64,000 bases of DNA from Serripes groenlandicus (lineage: Eukaryota > Mollusca > Bivalvia > Cardiida > Cardiidae). The notes beneath the pieces were generated by a model. The model was not told the origin of the DNA and searched no databases. It was given only the letters and a program-made list of their open reading frames with translations. Within the stretch, counting starts at the first letter, position 1; the number at the start of each line of letters is the position of its first letter. The stretch spans positions 38,977,700 to 39,041,699 of the forward strand of contig JASEVX010000011.1 in NCBI GenBank assembly GCA_031761405.1, in the 5' to 3' direction. The position numbers and the translations under genes are program-made. Below are positions 22,357 to 31,051 of the stretch, in pieces.

Positions 22357-22578
22357 TTAACCCTTTCCCTCATATAGACGCGCTTCTGCAGCAGACCGCT
22401 TTTTGAAAACATAGTGACAAAAGAAGAAATTGCTCATAACGAGCAATTTCTCCTTTTGCCACAATGTTTTCCACTTTTAGTCATAGGTTATCCATTCAAT
22501 TTAAGAGATTTTCCATTTTTTGACAAAATATGTTCAAAGTCGTCTGCTGCAGATTTGTCTTGCGAGGGAAAGGGTTAA
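22357..22578 (+). mobile_element. TTAA-A MITE, copy 15 (reference-quality)
   Basis: TTAACCCTTTCCCTCATATAG and GAGGGAAAGGGTTAA are intact on both sides. Arms CTGCAGCAGACCGC and GTCGTCTGCTGCAG pair, and the hairpin GAAATTGCTCATAACGAGC is perfect. This copy was used to orient the others. Confidence 0.95.
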
Positions 22579-22769
22579 GTAATCACAGGGTTAAGGGTAA
22601 ATTAATTTTACGGTGAAGATGAAACGTAAAGGGTGAGAAAGTATTGATTCCTGAGTGTCACTATCTCTAGCAGTACGTAATATAAATACTGGGTTTCATG
22701 GACCTATTGTTCATAGGCTTCCGTGCCCATAGAATTAAACTTTAATGAAGGTATACATGTCAGAGGTTT

Positions 22770-22963
22770 AGTTTGCCCGGCGTTTGACTCCGCTTTCAAA
22801 GAGTACTGTTGAAATATGAAGACATTTATTTTGTAAATCACCAGTAATGCTGATCTTATCATGAAACCAGCGTACACCCACGTCCCTGAGCGCCTTTAAA
22901 TGTCACTGCAACCGTTTCGAAAGTATTGGGTACTCTTCGACCTAGAATCGAACCCTTTTACGC
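22770..22963 (-). mobile_element. SINE-1 copy b, split by a SINE-2
   Basis: GCGTTTGACTCCGCTTTCAA, ATCACCAGTAATGCTGATC and ATCGAACCC (B-box complement) are in SINE-1 order. The head resumes after the insertion as ACCACTGTGGCGGCA at 23246-23262. Confidence 0.65.
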
Positions 22964-22975
22964 TCGAACAACTAG

Positions 22976-23233
22976 GGTTTGTGAGTTCGAACCACAGCTC
23001 GAACAACATTCCTCCCGTCGTTTGACAAAAGTCATTGTGACAAGCGTCATTCGTCTTCCACCAATGGGCTAACAGTCCATGTGGAAAACTAGCCAGTTGC
23101 TTTGAAAGATTTTTGTGTGGATTACTGGTGTTATAAAGCCAGGAAACACACGAATAGTTGAGCTGGCCGCCGTGATATGACTGAAAAAGTGTTGAATACG
23201 GCGTTGCTAAACCCCATGCTAACAATCAACTAA
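22976..23233 (+). mobile_element. SINE-2 copy d, 5' truncated, with 12-bp TSD
   Basis: It starts in the B box (GTGAGTTCGAACCACAGC), runs through CAAGCGTCATTCGTCTTCC and ends TGTTGAATACGGCGTTGC then CAATCAACTAA. TCGAACAACTAG occurs at 22964-22975 and 23234-23245. Confidence 0.85.
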
Positions 23234-23261
23234 TCGAACAACTAGACCACTGTGGCGGCAT

Positions 23262-23322
23262 TCCGCTCGTATTTGAATCCGAGACCTTTGGTACGAGAAG
23301 TGGACGCCTCACCGGTAAATAC
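23262..23322 (-). repeat. SINE-4-type tRNA-like head
   Basis: Minus strand: GGTGAGGCGTCCACTTCTCG, TACCAAAGGTC, then B-box-like CGGATTCAAATAC. No cloverleaf partner for the acceptor stem is apparent. Confidence 0.45.
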
Positions 23323-23432
23323 TGTGTGAAATGTGACATTGCTCATGTTCATTTTGTTCTCCGTTTAACCGAACGTTTGCAAAAGACGGCTGGTGCACAG
23401 GCTTCATATGGCGTCTGTATTCGGGATAAGGA

Positions 23433-23667
23433 TTAACCATTTCCCACATACAACAATTTTGTATCAGACGACTTTTTCAAAATATACAGACGGATATATA
23501 GTATAAATGTATATGATTGAAAATATGAATATTGGAGAAAGTTGAAAACATTGACGCAAAAGGATACTAGCTATGAGCAATTTATCATTTTGTCACAATG
23601 TTTTCAAAAGTCCTCTGCTGTAGAGGCGTTAGAAAGCGTAGAAGCGTATATATGAGGGAAATGGTTA
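23433..23667 (-). mobile_element. TTAA-A MITE, copy 16
   Basis: TTAACCATTTCCCACATAC and ATGAGGGAAATGGTTAA are intact. It combines the CACATAC left and CTCATAT right terminal subtypes. The hairpin is eroded (GATACTAGCTATGAGCAATTT). Confidence 0.85.
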
Positions 23668-23819
23668 AACGCAAATTAAGCTCAGGGGGGAAACTTTAAA
23701 TCTGACAATATCCCTAAATTCTATTAGGACGCCGCGCGACTATATTAGGAGTTTTCTTTTTTATAAACGTATACCGGAACCCGCCACTAGAAAAAGACTC
23801 TCGGAGTCAATCTGTCTAT

Positions 23820-24082
23820 TTAATCCTTTCCCAAATGCAGACGCACTATCACGCATCTGTAGTAAACGACGTTTAAACACATTGTGACAAAATGAGAAAT
23901 TGCTCATAGATAGATTAAGTACAATTACTCTTTTTTCTCATAATGTTTTCAACTTTATTCAATACGTATATTTTCAACTATATTCAATAATTATATTTTC
24001 ATGTTAACATAGTTTCTATAGTTTTTACTAAATGTTTTCAGAAATGTCTGCTGCAGATTTGTTGTATTTGAGAAAGGCTTAA
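23820..24082 (+). mobile_element. TTAA-A MITE, copy 17 (expanded right arm)
   Basis: TTAATCCTTTCCCAAATGC and ATTTGAGAAAGGCTTAA bound it. The right arm contains a small duplication of TTTTCAAC(T)TTATTCAATA. Confidence 0.8.
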
Positions 24083-24196
24083 AGTCGTGCACAGATACTT
24101 TACCAAACTGCCATGTCCCTTTTTTGCGATCCATTTATGAAGATGCAATAATACCCTGTATAGGGCAGGTGCGTAGCTTGGCAATAATCAATCTGT

Positions 24197-24423
24197 AGGC
24201 CGTCTCGTGAGAAAATCAACATTGTGGACTCTGCGTAAAGTATCGACCCGGATCAGCCTAAGCATGCCACACAGGCGTACCCGGATATACACTTTTCGCC
24301 TCCTGTGGATTTTCTGTTTCAGGAATCACTACTCTATGTATCCCCCCTTATGACGGAATGTGTCGGCCGGATCAGTCTGCGCGGACAGCGCAGGCTGATC
24401 CGGTCGATACATTACGCAGATGC
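24197..24423 (+). mobile_element. D-family MITE, copy 3, 3' end lost
   Basis: GGCCGTCTCGTGAGAAAATC starts it, with ACTCTGCGTAAAGTATCGAC and CAGCGCAGGCTGATCCGG inside. After CGATACATTACGCAGA the sequence departs from the family, so the right terminus is missing. Confidence 0.8.
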
Positions 24424-24595
24424 CTATCGCCGCAGCTGCATTTTGGGGCATTTTGAGAACAAATGTATAGGCCCGTGCCTACAGTGCCTAAAGGGAGCTA
24501 CGCCCCTGTATGGGATAAATGCCGCTAAACTCATCTGTGATGATACATTTTTTCAAAGGTCATTCAGGCTGATTGGTTAAATTTTAAATGTTGTT

Positions 24596-24840
24596 TTAGG
24601 TCAAATTACTCCAAATACATCCGCGGTCATGCTGATCTAGAGTCAAATAGTCCGTAAACAAACTTTATTTGCCTAGAAATAAGTGTAAACCATCACCAGA
24701 ATGCATTGCATATATGACATTGAGTTTAAATTCATTGTAAATGTGTATAGAAACCAGTTTCGTCCCTGCCCGATTTCGACCAAAATGACGGTAGCCATTT
24801 TCGACGGGTGAGTTCTTTCTTGAATAATGAATGACACTGT
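24596..24840 (+). repeat. I-family dispersed repeat, copy 2 (3' truncated)
   Basis: CAAATACATCCGCGGTCATG, ACCATCACCAGAATGCATTG, CATTGAGTTTAAATTCATTG and CAAAATGACGGTAGCCATTTT align with copy 3. The final GTGTATTGTGACCTAT part is absent. Confidence 0.7.
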
Positions 24841-25257
24841 AGCCTTTTAATGTCCTACACTTGTTTCAAGGTAAACTTAATGCGCGGTGTCCATATTGAA
24901 TACGATTCAATTTTGTACCATGGGGTTACGTAATCGAAAAGGGACCAACCAACATTATGATTGTAAAGAAAAAATATGTTATATGTTTGAAACAAACAAC
25001 CTTTATGAATCAATAAATTGTATTAACTGATTTCAGAAACAACAAGATGCAAATTACGTTTATATTCTACCGTTATTACACATCTTTAGACACATTTAAT
25101 TTTTATTTAATAACTTTTCCCCCAACTTCCTAGGCTACGCCTTTTTAGACATTTAATTTTACAAAATTCCTGTTGCACGAAAAATTAAGTGGTCCAATTT
25201 TTAACATGGTCGACTTTGTGAAATTCGACAGTGAAAGAGTCAAATAATGTTAGTTGA
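24841..25257. other. No recognised feature
   Basis: Unique. The end (25200-25255) may be the eroded left arm of TTAA-B copy 2 (GACAGTGAAAGAGTC). Confidence 0.35.
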
Positions 25258-25396
25258 CACTAATTAAGTTTGTTTAATGTTTGTCTAAGTGGCAAACAAT
25301 ACATATTTCAGGAGAGACGCCTCGTTACGAGCTGTATCACCTGAACATGGATTGTTTGAGAAAACCTTAAATTGCCTTTGGCAGCGAAAGGATTAA
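25258..25396 (+). mobile_element. TTAA-B MITE, copy 2, sharing a TTAA with TTAA-A copy 18
   Basis: TAAGTGGCAAACAATAC, TTTCAGGAGAGACGCCTCG and TTGCCTTTGGCAGCGAAAGG are family sequence. Its right TTAA (25393-25396) is also the left TTAA of the next element. The left terminus is eroded. Confidence 0.75.
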
Positions 25397-25622
25397 CCCT
25401 TTCCCTCATACGACAATTCTGCAGCAGACGACTTTGAACATATTTTGTCATAACATAGAAAATCTCTTTAATTGAATGGATAGCCTATGACTAAAAGTGG
25501 AAAACATTGTGGCAAAAGGAGAAATTGCTTGTTTTGAGCAATTTCTTCTTTTGTCATTATGTTTTCAAAAAGCAGTCTTCTGCAGAGGCGTTAGAAAGCG
25601 TCTATATGAGGGAAAGGGTTAA
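25393..25622 (-). mobile_element. TTAA-A MITE, copy 18
   Basis: TTAACCCTTTCCCTCATACG and ATGAGGGAAAGGGTTAA are complete. The hairpin is AAATTGCTTGTTTTGAGCAA, and the long arm (CATAGAAAATCTCTTTAATTG) is on the left. Confidence 0.95.
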
Positions 25623-25924
25623 GCGAAACAATAACGCTCCCGTTCTGAATGGCGCGAACAACTCAAGCAGTCTTCTCTGAATTTCCAATAACCGACGACA
25701 ACCGTATCTATGGAATGAATAATGTGAGAAAATTTAATATTGGAAAGCTTAAAACTAAGAAAGTATTTGGCGCAGATTAAAATGGCGTATTTTCTAGTTA
25801 ATAACGTACTCCCAGGCGGGCTTCGCGAAAATAGAGTTGTCATGTTTGCCAATTTAAATAAAAATTTATGCGAAAGTCCCTTGAAGTTAACGGCACACTC
25901 GGGGTTTCGAGGAACAACTAAACC
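25623..25924. other. No recognised feature
   Basis: Unique sequence. Short overlapping frames on both strands have no recognisable protein motifs. Confidence 0.4.
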
Positions 25925-26165
25925 CTTTACCTAACACAAGCGACAACCGACACCTATTGGGCTGACTACTGTTTAAATCATTGCTGTTAAAGAAGGAATT
26001 GCTGAATATGAAATTTCTTTTAATTTTCCCACAATGTTTTCAACTATCATTACTATGTATGCACATCATTTTCGACAAATCTTCATTATATTATACATAT
26101 TCCATCAGACGTTCTCATAGCAAACGATATCCAAAATGTGATATCAGGTAAATGGTTTACCCTTT
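25925..26165. mobile_element. Degenerate TTAA-A relic
   Basis: CCCTTTACCTAACACAAGCG, AAAGAAGGAATTGCTGAATATG, CCACAATGTTTTCAAC and AGGTAAATGGTTTACC follow the family order, with the hairpin mostly lost. Confidence 0.45.
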
Positions 26166-26327
26166 CGCTACGAATTTGAACAACATAATTTATAACGTGG
26201 TCGGAAAAGTAGACCCTACTTAAACTGAATAATGTCTACTAGACCTACAGTATTTTCATTTCCGATGCATCAACAGACAGAGCGTTGTACTATTTTCTCC
26301 AATGAGGTAGAGAAGATGAATTATATC

Positions 26328-26552
26328 ATTGATTGATTGTTTGGTGTTTAACGCCGCTTTCAACAATTTACCAGTTATATCACGGCGTTTCCTGGGTAAT
26401 TAACCAGTACTACTGGTTCATTTATCCTGACGACAGCCAATCAGTCGTAATGCTAACCCAGCAACCCTGAGCGACAAAGATTGCAGCCACTACTACTATT
26501 TTTAAAGTATTTGGTATAACCCGGCCGGGGATCGAACCCGCGACCTCATTCT
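26328..26552 (-). mobile_element. SINE-1 copy c, head truncated
   Basis: TTGATTGATTGTTTGGTG tail, AACGCCGCTTTCAACAATTT, ATATCACGGCGTTTCCTGG and GGGATCGAACCCGCGACC (B box on the minus strand) are clear. The A-box half is missing where SINE-2 copy e begins. Confidence 0.85.
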
Positions 26553-26556
26553 AACA

Positions 26557-26830
26557 TTGATTGGATTGATCGGAGTTTAACGTTATTCCTGTTATATTGT
26601 GGCGGCAAGCTCACTTACCAATGCGTTTACTGGTCTCTCACATCAGTAATCAACACCACAATCTTTACAAGCAACTGACTGTTTTTCCACATATATTGTT
26701 AGTTCATTGCTGGATGACTAATGGCGCTAAATACAATGCCAATAATCAATCGGAAAACATATATGGCCAAGTCGGGATTCGAACAAACGATTCCTGGGTT
26801 GATAGTCCCCACCGTTAATGACTGAGATAT
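26557..26830 (-). mobile_element. SINE-2 copy e
   Basis: ATTGATTGGATTGATCGGAG tail, ACTGACTGTTTTTCCACATA and GTCGGGATTCGAACAAACG are in family order. It lies head-to-tail against SINE-1 copy c. Confidence 0.8.
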
Positions 26831-26889
26831 CGCGAACCGACGGAATTCTACCAGGAAAGAAATCAAATATTTTATTCTAGTACAATATT

Positions 26890-27065
26890 CCAATATATAT
26901 CGCACACCTGTAGCGGATGACCTTGAAGTTTTTTAAGCAAACACATATCTAAAAAAGTTTAATGATTAAATGTTGTTGAAGACATTCTTGTAAAAGTAAT
27001 GTTCACAATGAGCAATTACTCTTTTTCTCACAATGTATTTAGCTGCATCAACAGTCAATAGACAG
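26890..27065. mobile_element. Degenerate TTAA-A relic
   Basis: CACACCTGTAGCGGATGACC, TTGAAGACATTCTTGTAAAAG and GAGCAATTACTCTTTTTCTC keep family order. The termini are lost. Confidence 0.4.
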
Positions 27066-27490
27066 AGTGCGAGTCTCAATAGCTTTAAGTTGATTTGATT
27101 CAGCTAGCACATGTCCATATGTTAAATCTGAAAACCCCCTGTTGTGGAAATCAAGTGTGATAAGAGTAAAGCGTACTGTTGTCATATTGTAATTAGATTA
27201 CGATTGTTTTATCATTTCACATTGATAATATCTACGAAATTTTGGTTAGGTTTTTTGTCTCTAATTATACTTTAAACGTTTTATGCTCCTTGAGACAAAC
27301 GACTGTTACGCAGGGGATACCCTTTCAAAAGTTGGGGAAGGGAGACATTTCTTCAGAGATTTCAAGAGTCCTGCGAACAGGGAAGATCAAAATCAGAAGC
27401 GCTGACCGATCTGGATCATCATATGGCCCAATGGCTCCTGCGAACATGCCACGCATATCATTTCAGTACGTCTCGATGTTACCATGGTGA

Positions 27491-27887
27491 GAAGCCAGGT
27501 ATATAAGCCCTTACGCTCAAACAACGACGAGGGATTATTGATGTAACTGAAAGGAGTGAGAGATTTGGAGTCTTGTTCGGGCTGGTTGTGTCCGAGAGGG
27601 ACGCCCGGTGGAGACGGGTGGCAACAGAAATAATGCAGGGAGTGGAGAGAGAATTGACTAGATAGTAGACGCTTATTGTTTGTATTTTAATATACGTAGA
27701 CAAATAATAGAGGACAATTACAACTCGAGTTTGTTCACTTGTTTACGCCTTAACCACACCGAAGTACCACAGTGTCGTCGGTGTCCAAAGGTCCGTTTTC
27801 GTGTGACGTTATTCAATATGCAAAATTATTAATATCTAAAGTTTTCAATTTTAAATATGTCCATTTCCAATTTCCTACCAATTTTGA
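27491..27887. other. Relatively GC-rich unique sequence
   Basis: From about 27300 to 27660 the sequence is purine-rich and less AT-rich than its surroundings, with none of the repeat families. No product is recognised. Confidence 0.35.
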
Positions 27888-27889
27888 AC

Positions 27890-28425
27890 ACTATTTGACC
27901 AAGGATCAGATTCATTATCTATTATGTAACGCTGTCGGACCAATGATTCATACACAGATGCGTTACAAAGTCTGACACAAAATTGGTCCAAGGATCATAT
28001 TCAGAGTTGTTACCAAGTTTACTACATAACTGGATCAATGATTTTATTCAGATGAGTTACTAAGTCTGAAACAAAATCGGACCAAGGATCATATTTAGAG
28101 TTGTTACCAAGTTTACTACATAACTGGATAAATGATTGTATTCAGATGAGTTACTAAGTCTGAAACAAAATTGGACCAAGGATCATATTAAGAGTTGTTA
28201 CCAAGTTTACTACATAACTGGATAAATGATTGTATTCAGATGAGTTACTAAGTCTGAAACAAAATTGGTCCAATGATCATATTTAGAGTTGTTACCAAGT
28301 TTACTACATAACTGGATAAATGATTTTATTCAGATGAGTTACAACTTTTGAAACAAAATTCCAAGGATCATATTCAGATTCGTAACAAACTTTGCAACAT
28401 AATTGGGCGAATGAACATATACCTT
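27890..28425. repeat. 94-bp tandem array, ~5 units
   Basis: GATGAGTTACTAAGTCTGAAA-type unit starts fall at 27957 (diverged), 28051, 28145, 28239 and 28333, exactly 94 bp apart. Units contain ACCAAGGATCATATT and GTTACCAAGTTTACTACATA. The outer units are the most diverged. Confidence 0.95.
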
Positions 28426-28555
28426 ACTAACTATGCATCATTATTGAACCAAGGAACCAGTAACGACTCACTATAATGTCTGTTCTAAATATGTGTTTGA
28501 ACATAAACAAATCACTAGATAAAACAATTTCGATCTTTAAAAGATTGGTACACAT

Positions 28556-28736
28556 CGAGGGCTTGGCGTGAAACGGTTGTAACTAAAAATTCGCCATGAA
28601 GTCTTTATAAACGTTTAATCATTTTTCTTGGTAAACAATGACAATTTAGGTGCAATTGCTCTTACAAAGGGGTCAAAATGCCATTAAACCAGGGTTTTCA
28701 AAATAGGTTTTTAGTTACAACCGTTTCACGCCAAGC
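28556..28736 (-). mobile_element. C-family MITE, copy 2, hairpin deleted
   Basis: CGAGGGCTTGGCGTGAAACG and ACCGTTTCACGCCAAGC are the ends. The hairpin has lost its second arm (TTTAGGTGCAATTGCTCTTAC then AAAGGGGTC). It lies between two tandem arrays. Confidence 0.85.
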
Positions 28737-28791
28737 ATAGAGGCGCAGTGTGCATTAAGTGAACTATTTTGAAATCAGAGGAGTTGATCAC

Positions 28792-29065
28792 CGCAATATG
28801 AACAGTGGGCTCGCGATATTGAAGTCGAAAGGAGCCCTTAAATTACTTCAAGTAATAATGGTGATATTGTGATCGTATATATCGCAATATGAACAGTGGG
28901 CTCGCGATATTGAAGTCGAAATGAGCCCATAAATTACTTCAAGTAATAGTGGTGATATAGTGATCGTATATATCGCAATATGAACATTGGGCTCGCGATA
29001 TTGAAGTCGACAGGAGCACATAACTCACTTCAAGTAATAGTGGTGATATAGTGATCGTCGGATCT
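28792..29065. repeat. 91-bp tandem array, 3 units
   Basis: CGCAATATGAACAGTGGGCT occurs at 28792 and 28883 and with one change at 28974. Each unit continues TCGCGATATTGAAGTCGA and ACTTCAAGTAATA. Confidence 0.95.
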
Positions 29066-29739
29066 ATATTATATATATAAATCTATGTATTGTATGAAAT
29101 GTCAGCTTCGTAACAGTTAGTGTATGATGAAAAACAAGCCAGTGGTGAAATCATATCCTGTATAACATTGACGTCGGAGAGAAACATATTAAACCTTATT
29201 TGTATAAACACCCTTCTATGCAAACATGTATTGCAATGCTCAAATCAGAAAACCAAACAGTTGTTAAAAAGAAAAATGCCATTTGTATTAAGATCGCTTA
29301 AGAAAGAAGATTACACATACAAAAATATTAACTTTTTTCAAGGTTCAGCCTCTATAGGGAAATAACCCCCGATACAAATTTTCATCCACTGTTTTTTTTT
29401 TTTTATTTTTTTTAACCATTTTCTCCTTTCGTTCCCCCATTTTAAACCCACGTGTCTGTATGTTTTGTATATATACATGTATTTATGTTTGTCAATGCAT
29501 ATGTACTTTGTATACGTCAAAATAAACGTTCTGCTATGTTCTGTTCATTTGAATGGCGCAGCAGATGTCCTGATTGTTCGTATTAAGCAATCATAACTAT
29601 TGTAACGCTGTTTCTGAATAACAATTCCTTTCCAGGAAATTATTCAAGTCAAACGATAAAGTCAAACTCTCACCAGTTCGAGTTATAACGAATCCACCCT
29701 ACTTTGTTCATCACTAATCGATCAGGGAAATGTATGTAT
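29066..29739. other. No recognised feature; short poly-T
   Basis: Unique AT-rich sequence with a T-rich run at 29392-29413. Frames of 60 to 81 codons lack recognisable motifs. Confidence 0.4.
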
Positions 29740-29890
29740 GTAATTGTTTTTTATTGTAATTGTATTGTAATTGTATTGTAGTGTAATTGTATTGTAGTGT
29801 AATTGTATTGTATTGTAATTGTATTGTAGTGTAATTGTAATGTAGTGTAATTGTATTGTAATGTAATTGTATTGTAGTGTATTGTATAGA
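29740..29890. repeat. (ATTGT/AGTGTA)n microsatellite
   Basis: TGTAATTGTATTGTAGTG-like units fill about 150 bp. Confidence 0.9.
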
Positions 29891-30110
29891 GACCAATTGC
29901 TCTGATTGAGCATAAGCTTATTAAGTTCAAGAGACAGAGTTAGATACAAAGGATACCGGGTGCGACACCCTAGCTCTTTTCGAAAAGACCCATTGGGTCT
30001 TTTACTTGTTCAGTGTATAGCACTGATTCACGCGAGGCACCTTTTCCTGGAAAGGACCAGTTCTTGATTTCTAGTTGAGCCGGAGACACTTAAAGAAGTC
30101 CTGGGTAAAA
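29891..30110. other. Putative GPCR intron, no recognised feature
   Basis: AAGACCCATTGGGTCTTTT at 29984 forms a small hairpin. I looked for a TM7 NPxxDPW-type coding pattern here and lower on the minus strand and found none. Confidence 0.35.
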
Positions 30111-30217
30111 CACAGGGACTTGCTCCTCAAAAAAAAAAGATATGACCTACGCTATGCATAGTTAATATCTATGCATGGAGTAAGTCATATCTATTTTAAG
30201 AGGAGCAATTCCCTGTG
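30111..30217. mobile_element. F hairpin element, copy 2, in the GPCR intron
   Basis: CACAGGGACTTGCTCCTC and AGAGGAGCAATTCCCTGT are the arms, and an internal CTATGCATAGTTAATATC region extends the fold. GGGTAAAA flanks both sides as an 8-bp duplication. Its edge lies 42 bp inside the intron from the GTAAGT donor. Confidence 0.8.
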
Positions 30218-30259
30218 GGTAAAACACGAGAATTGTTTACAACGAATAGTCAAAAACAG

Positions 30260-30265
30260 ACTTAC
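30260..30265 (-). promoter_or_regulatory. 5' splice donor of the GPCR exon
   Basis: The minus strand reads ACG|GTAAGT directly after the CCATAT codons of TM6. It matches the strong metazoan donor consensus and leaves the exon in phase 0. The matching acceptor and the TM7 exon were not identified at lower coordinates. Confidence 0.75.
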
Positions 30266-31030
30266 CGTATATGGCAGATGGTTGAGAAGGAAGGCAAGTA
30301 GAACGAAGGCCAATACGAATCTGCTGAGATCCCAGGCGAAGTTGAGTCTATGATACCTCTCTGTCACGAAATTAGCCATCTGACCGGGAATATCCGCACG
30401 GCTATCCGGAAGATGGAACCGACTCGTGTTATATTTAGTCTTGGCAATTCTCTTCATGTGTTTTAGAAGGAACGTGGCATCAGTCGCACAAATAACGGAA
30501 ATAAGCATGGAAGCGATGTTAACAATGATAAAGAAGAGACCAAAACCTGTTCCAATGTTAAACGAGAGGAACTTGCAAGTTTGGTTTTGATTATAAGAAC
30601 GATCCGCGATTCCAATCAGAGGTAAACATCCGAATATTATGGAAGATATCCAGACAAACACAACGGAAATTTTAAGTAACTTCGTTGAGAAATATCCTTT
30701 CTTGTCCGCTGATAGTTTTATTAATGTCGACCAGTGAATCGTCAAGATGGCTAAGCTTAGCATTTGTGATAACCTGAAAGTAAGAAAGCCCCACACGTAC
30801 GCTGTACACAATCCCGGTGTCCATTGCATATCTAGAAGTTCAAGAAACGCAGGCATTGGTAGAACTAAAATGGCATTCCCCGCCATTGAGCACATTAATG
30901 ACGTCAGTGTGACGTCAGTTCCGTGAAAGAAAGGAAAATAGTGCGCAATAACAAAAATGGCGAGAATATCTGTGAATAAGGCTAAAACAGCGATAATCAA
31001 TAGCGTTATCGCGATACCATAATCAATCAT
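30266..31030 (-). CDS. Prostanoid-receptor-like class A GPCR, first coding exon (partial)
   Basis: This 255-codon exon should encode the first six-sevenths of a plasma-membrane G-protein-coupled receptor. Hydrophobic segments lie at about residues 4-31, 41-62, 76-98, 119-140, 159-184 and 232-254. Cys75 and Cys152 fit the TM3-ECL2 disulfide; Trp127 and Pro137 fit the TM4 pair; an N-Q-T sequon sits at Asn149 in ECL2. TM6 ends FLLNHLPY, matching the F-x-x-C-W-x-P-Y pattern with His for Trp. The QW-PG-LC stretch before TM3 and the LP-x-x-G segment after TM4 recall prostanoid receptors. Counting 25 residues from Cys75 places H-W-S where D/E-R-Y is expected, and TM2 lacks the usual Asp. The ATG has AAA before it and an in-frame TGA at 31051-31049. 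The exon ends ACG|GTAAGT in phase 0 within TM6, the intron position I recall for vertebrate prostanoid receptor genes. Class A GPCR is likely; the ligand class is inference. Reading past the donor adds 24 intronic codons before a stop. Confidence 0.8.
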
Positions 31031-31051
31031 TTTGATAGCGTTAATACGTCA

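Noticed and set aside
29840..30260. TM7 exon of the GPCR
   Set aside because: I searched the minus strand here and lower for an NPxxDPW-type or NPxxY coding pattern near an acceptor and found none.
30191..30265. Last 24 codons and stop of the GPCR frame
   Set aside because: They lie past a perfect GTAAGT donor and interrupt TM6, so they are intron read-through, not the receptor's C-terminus.
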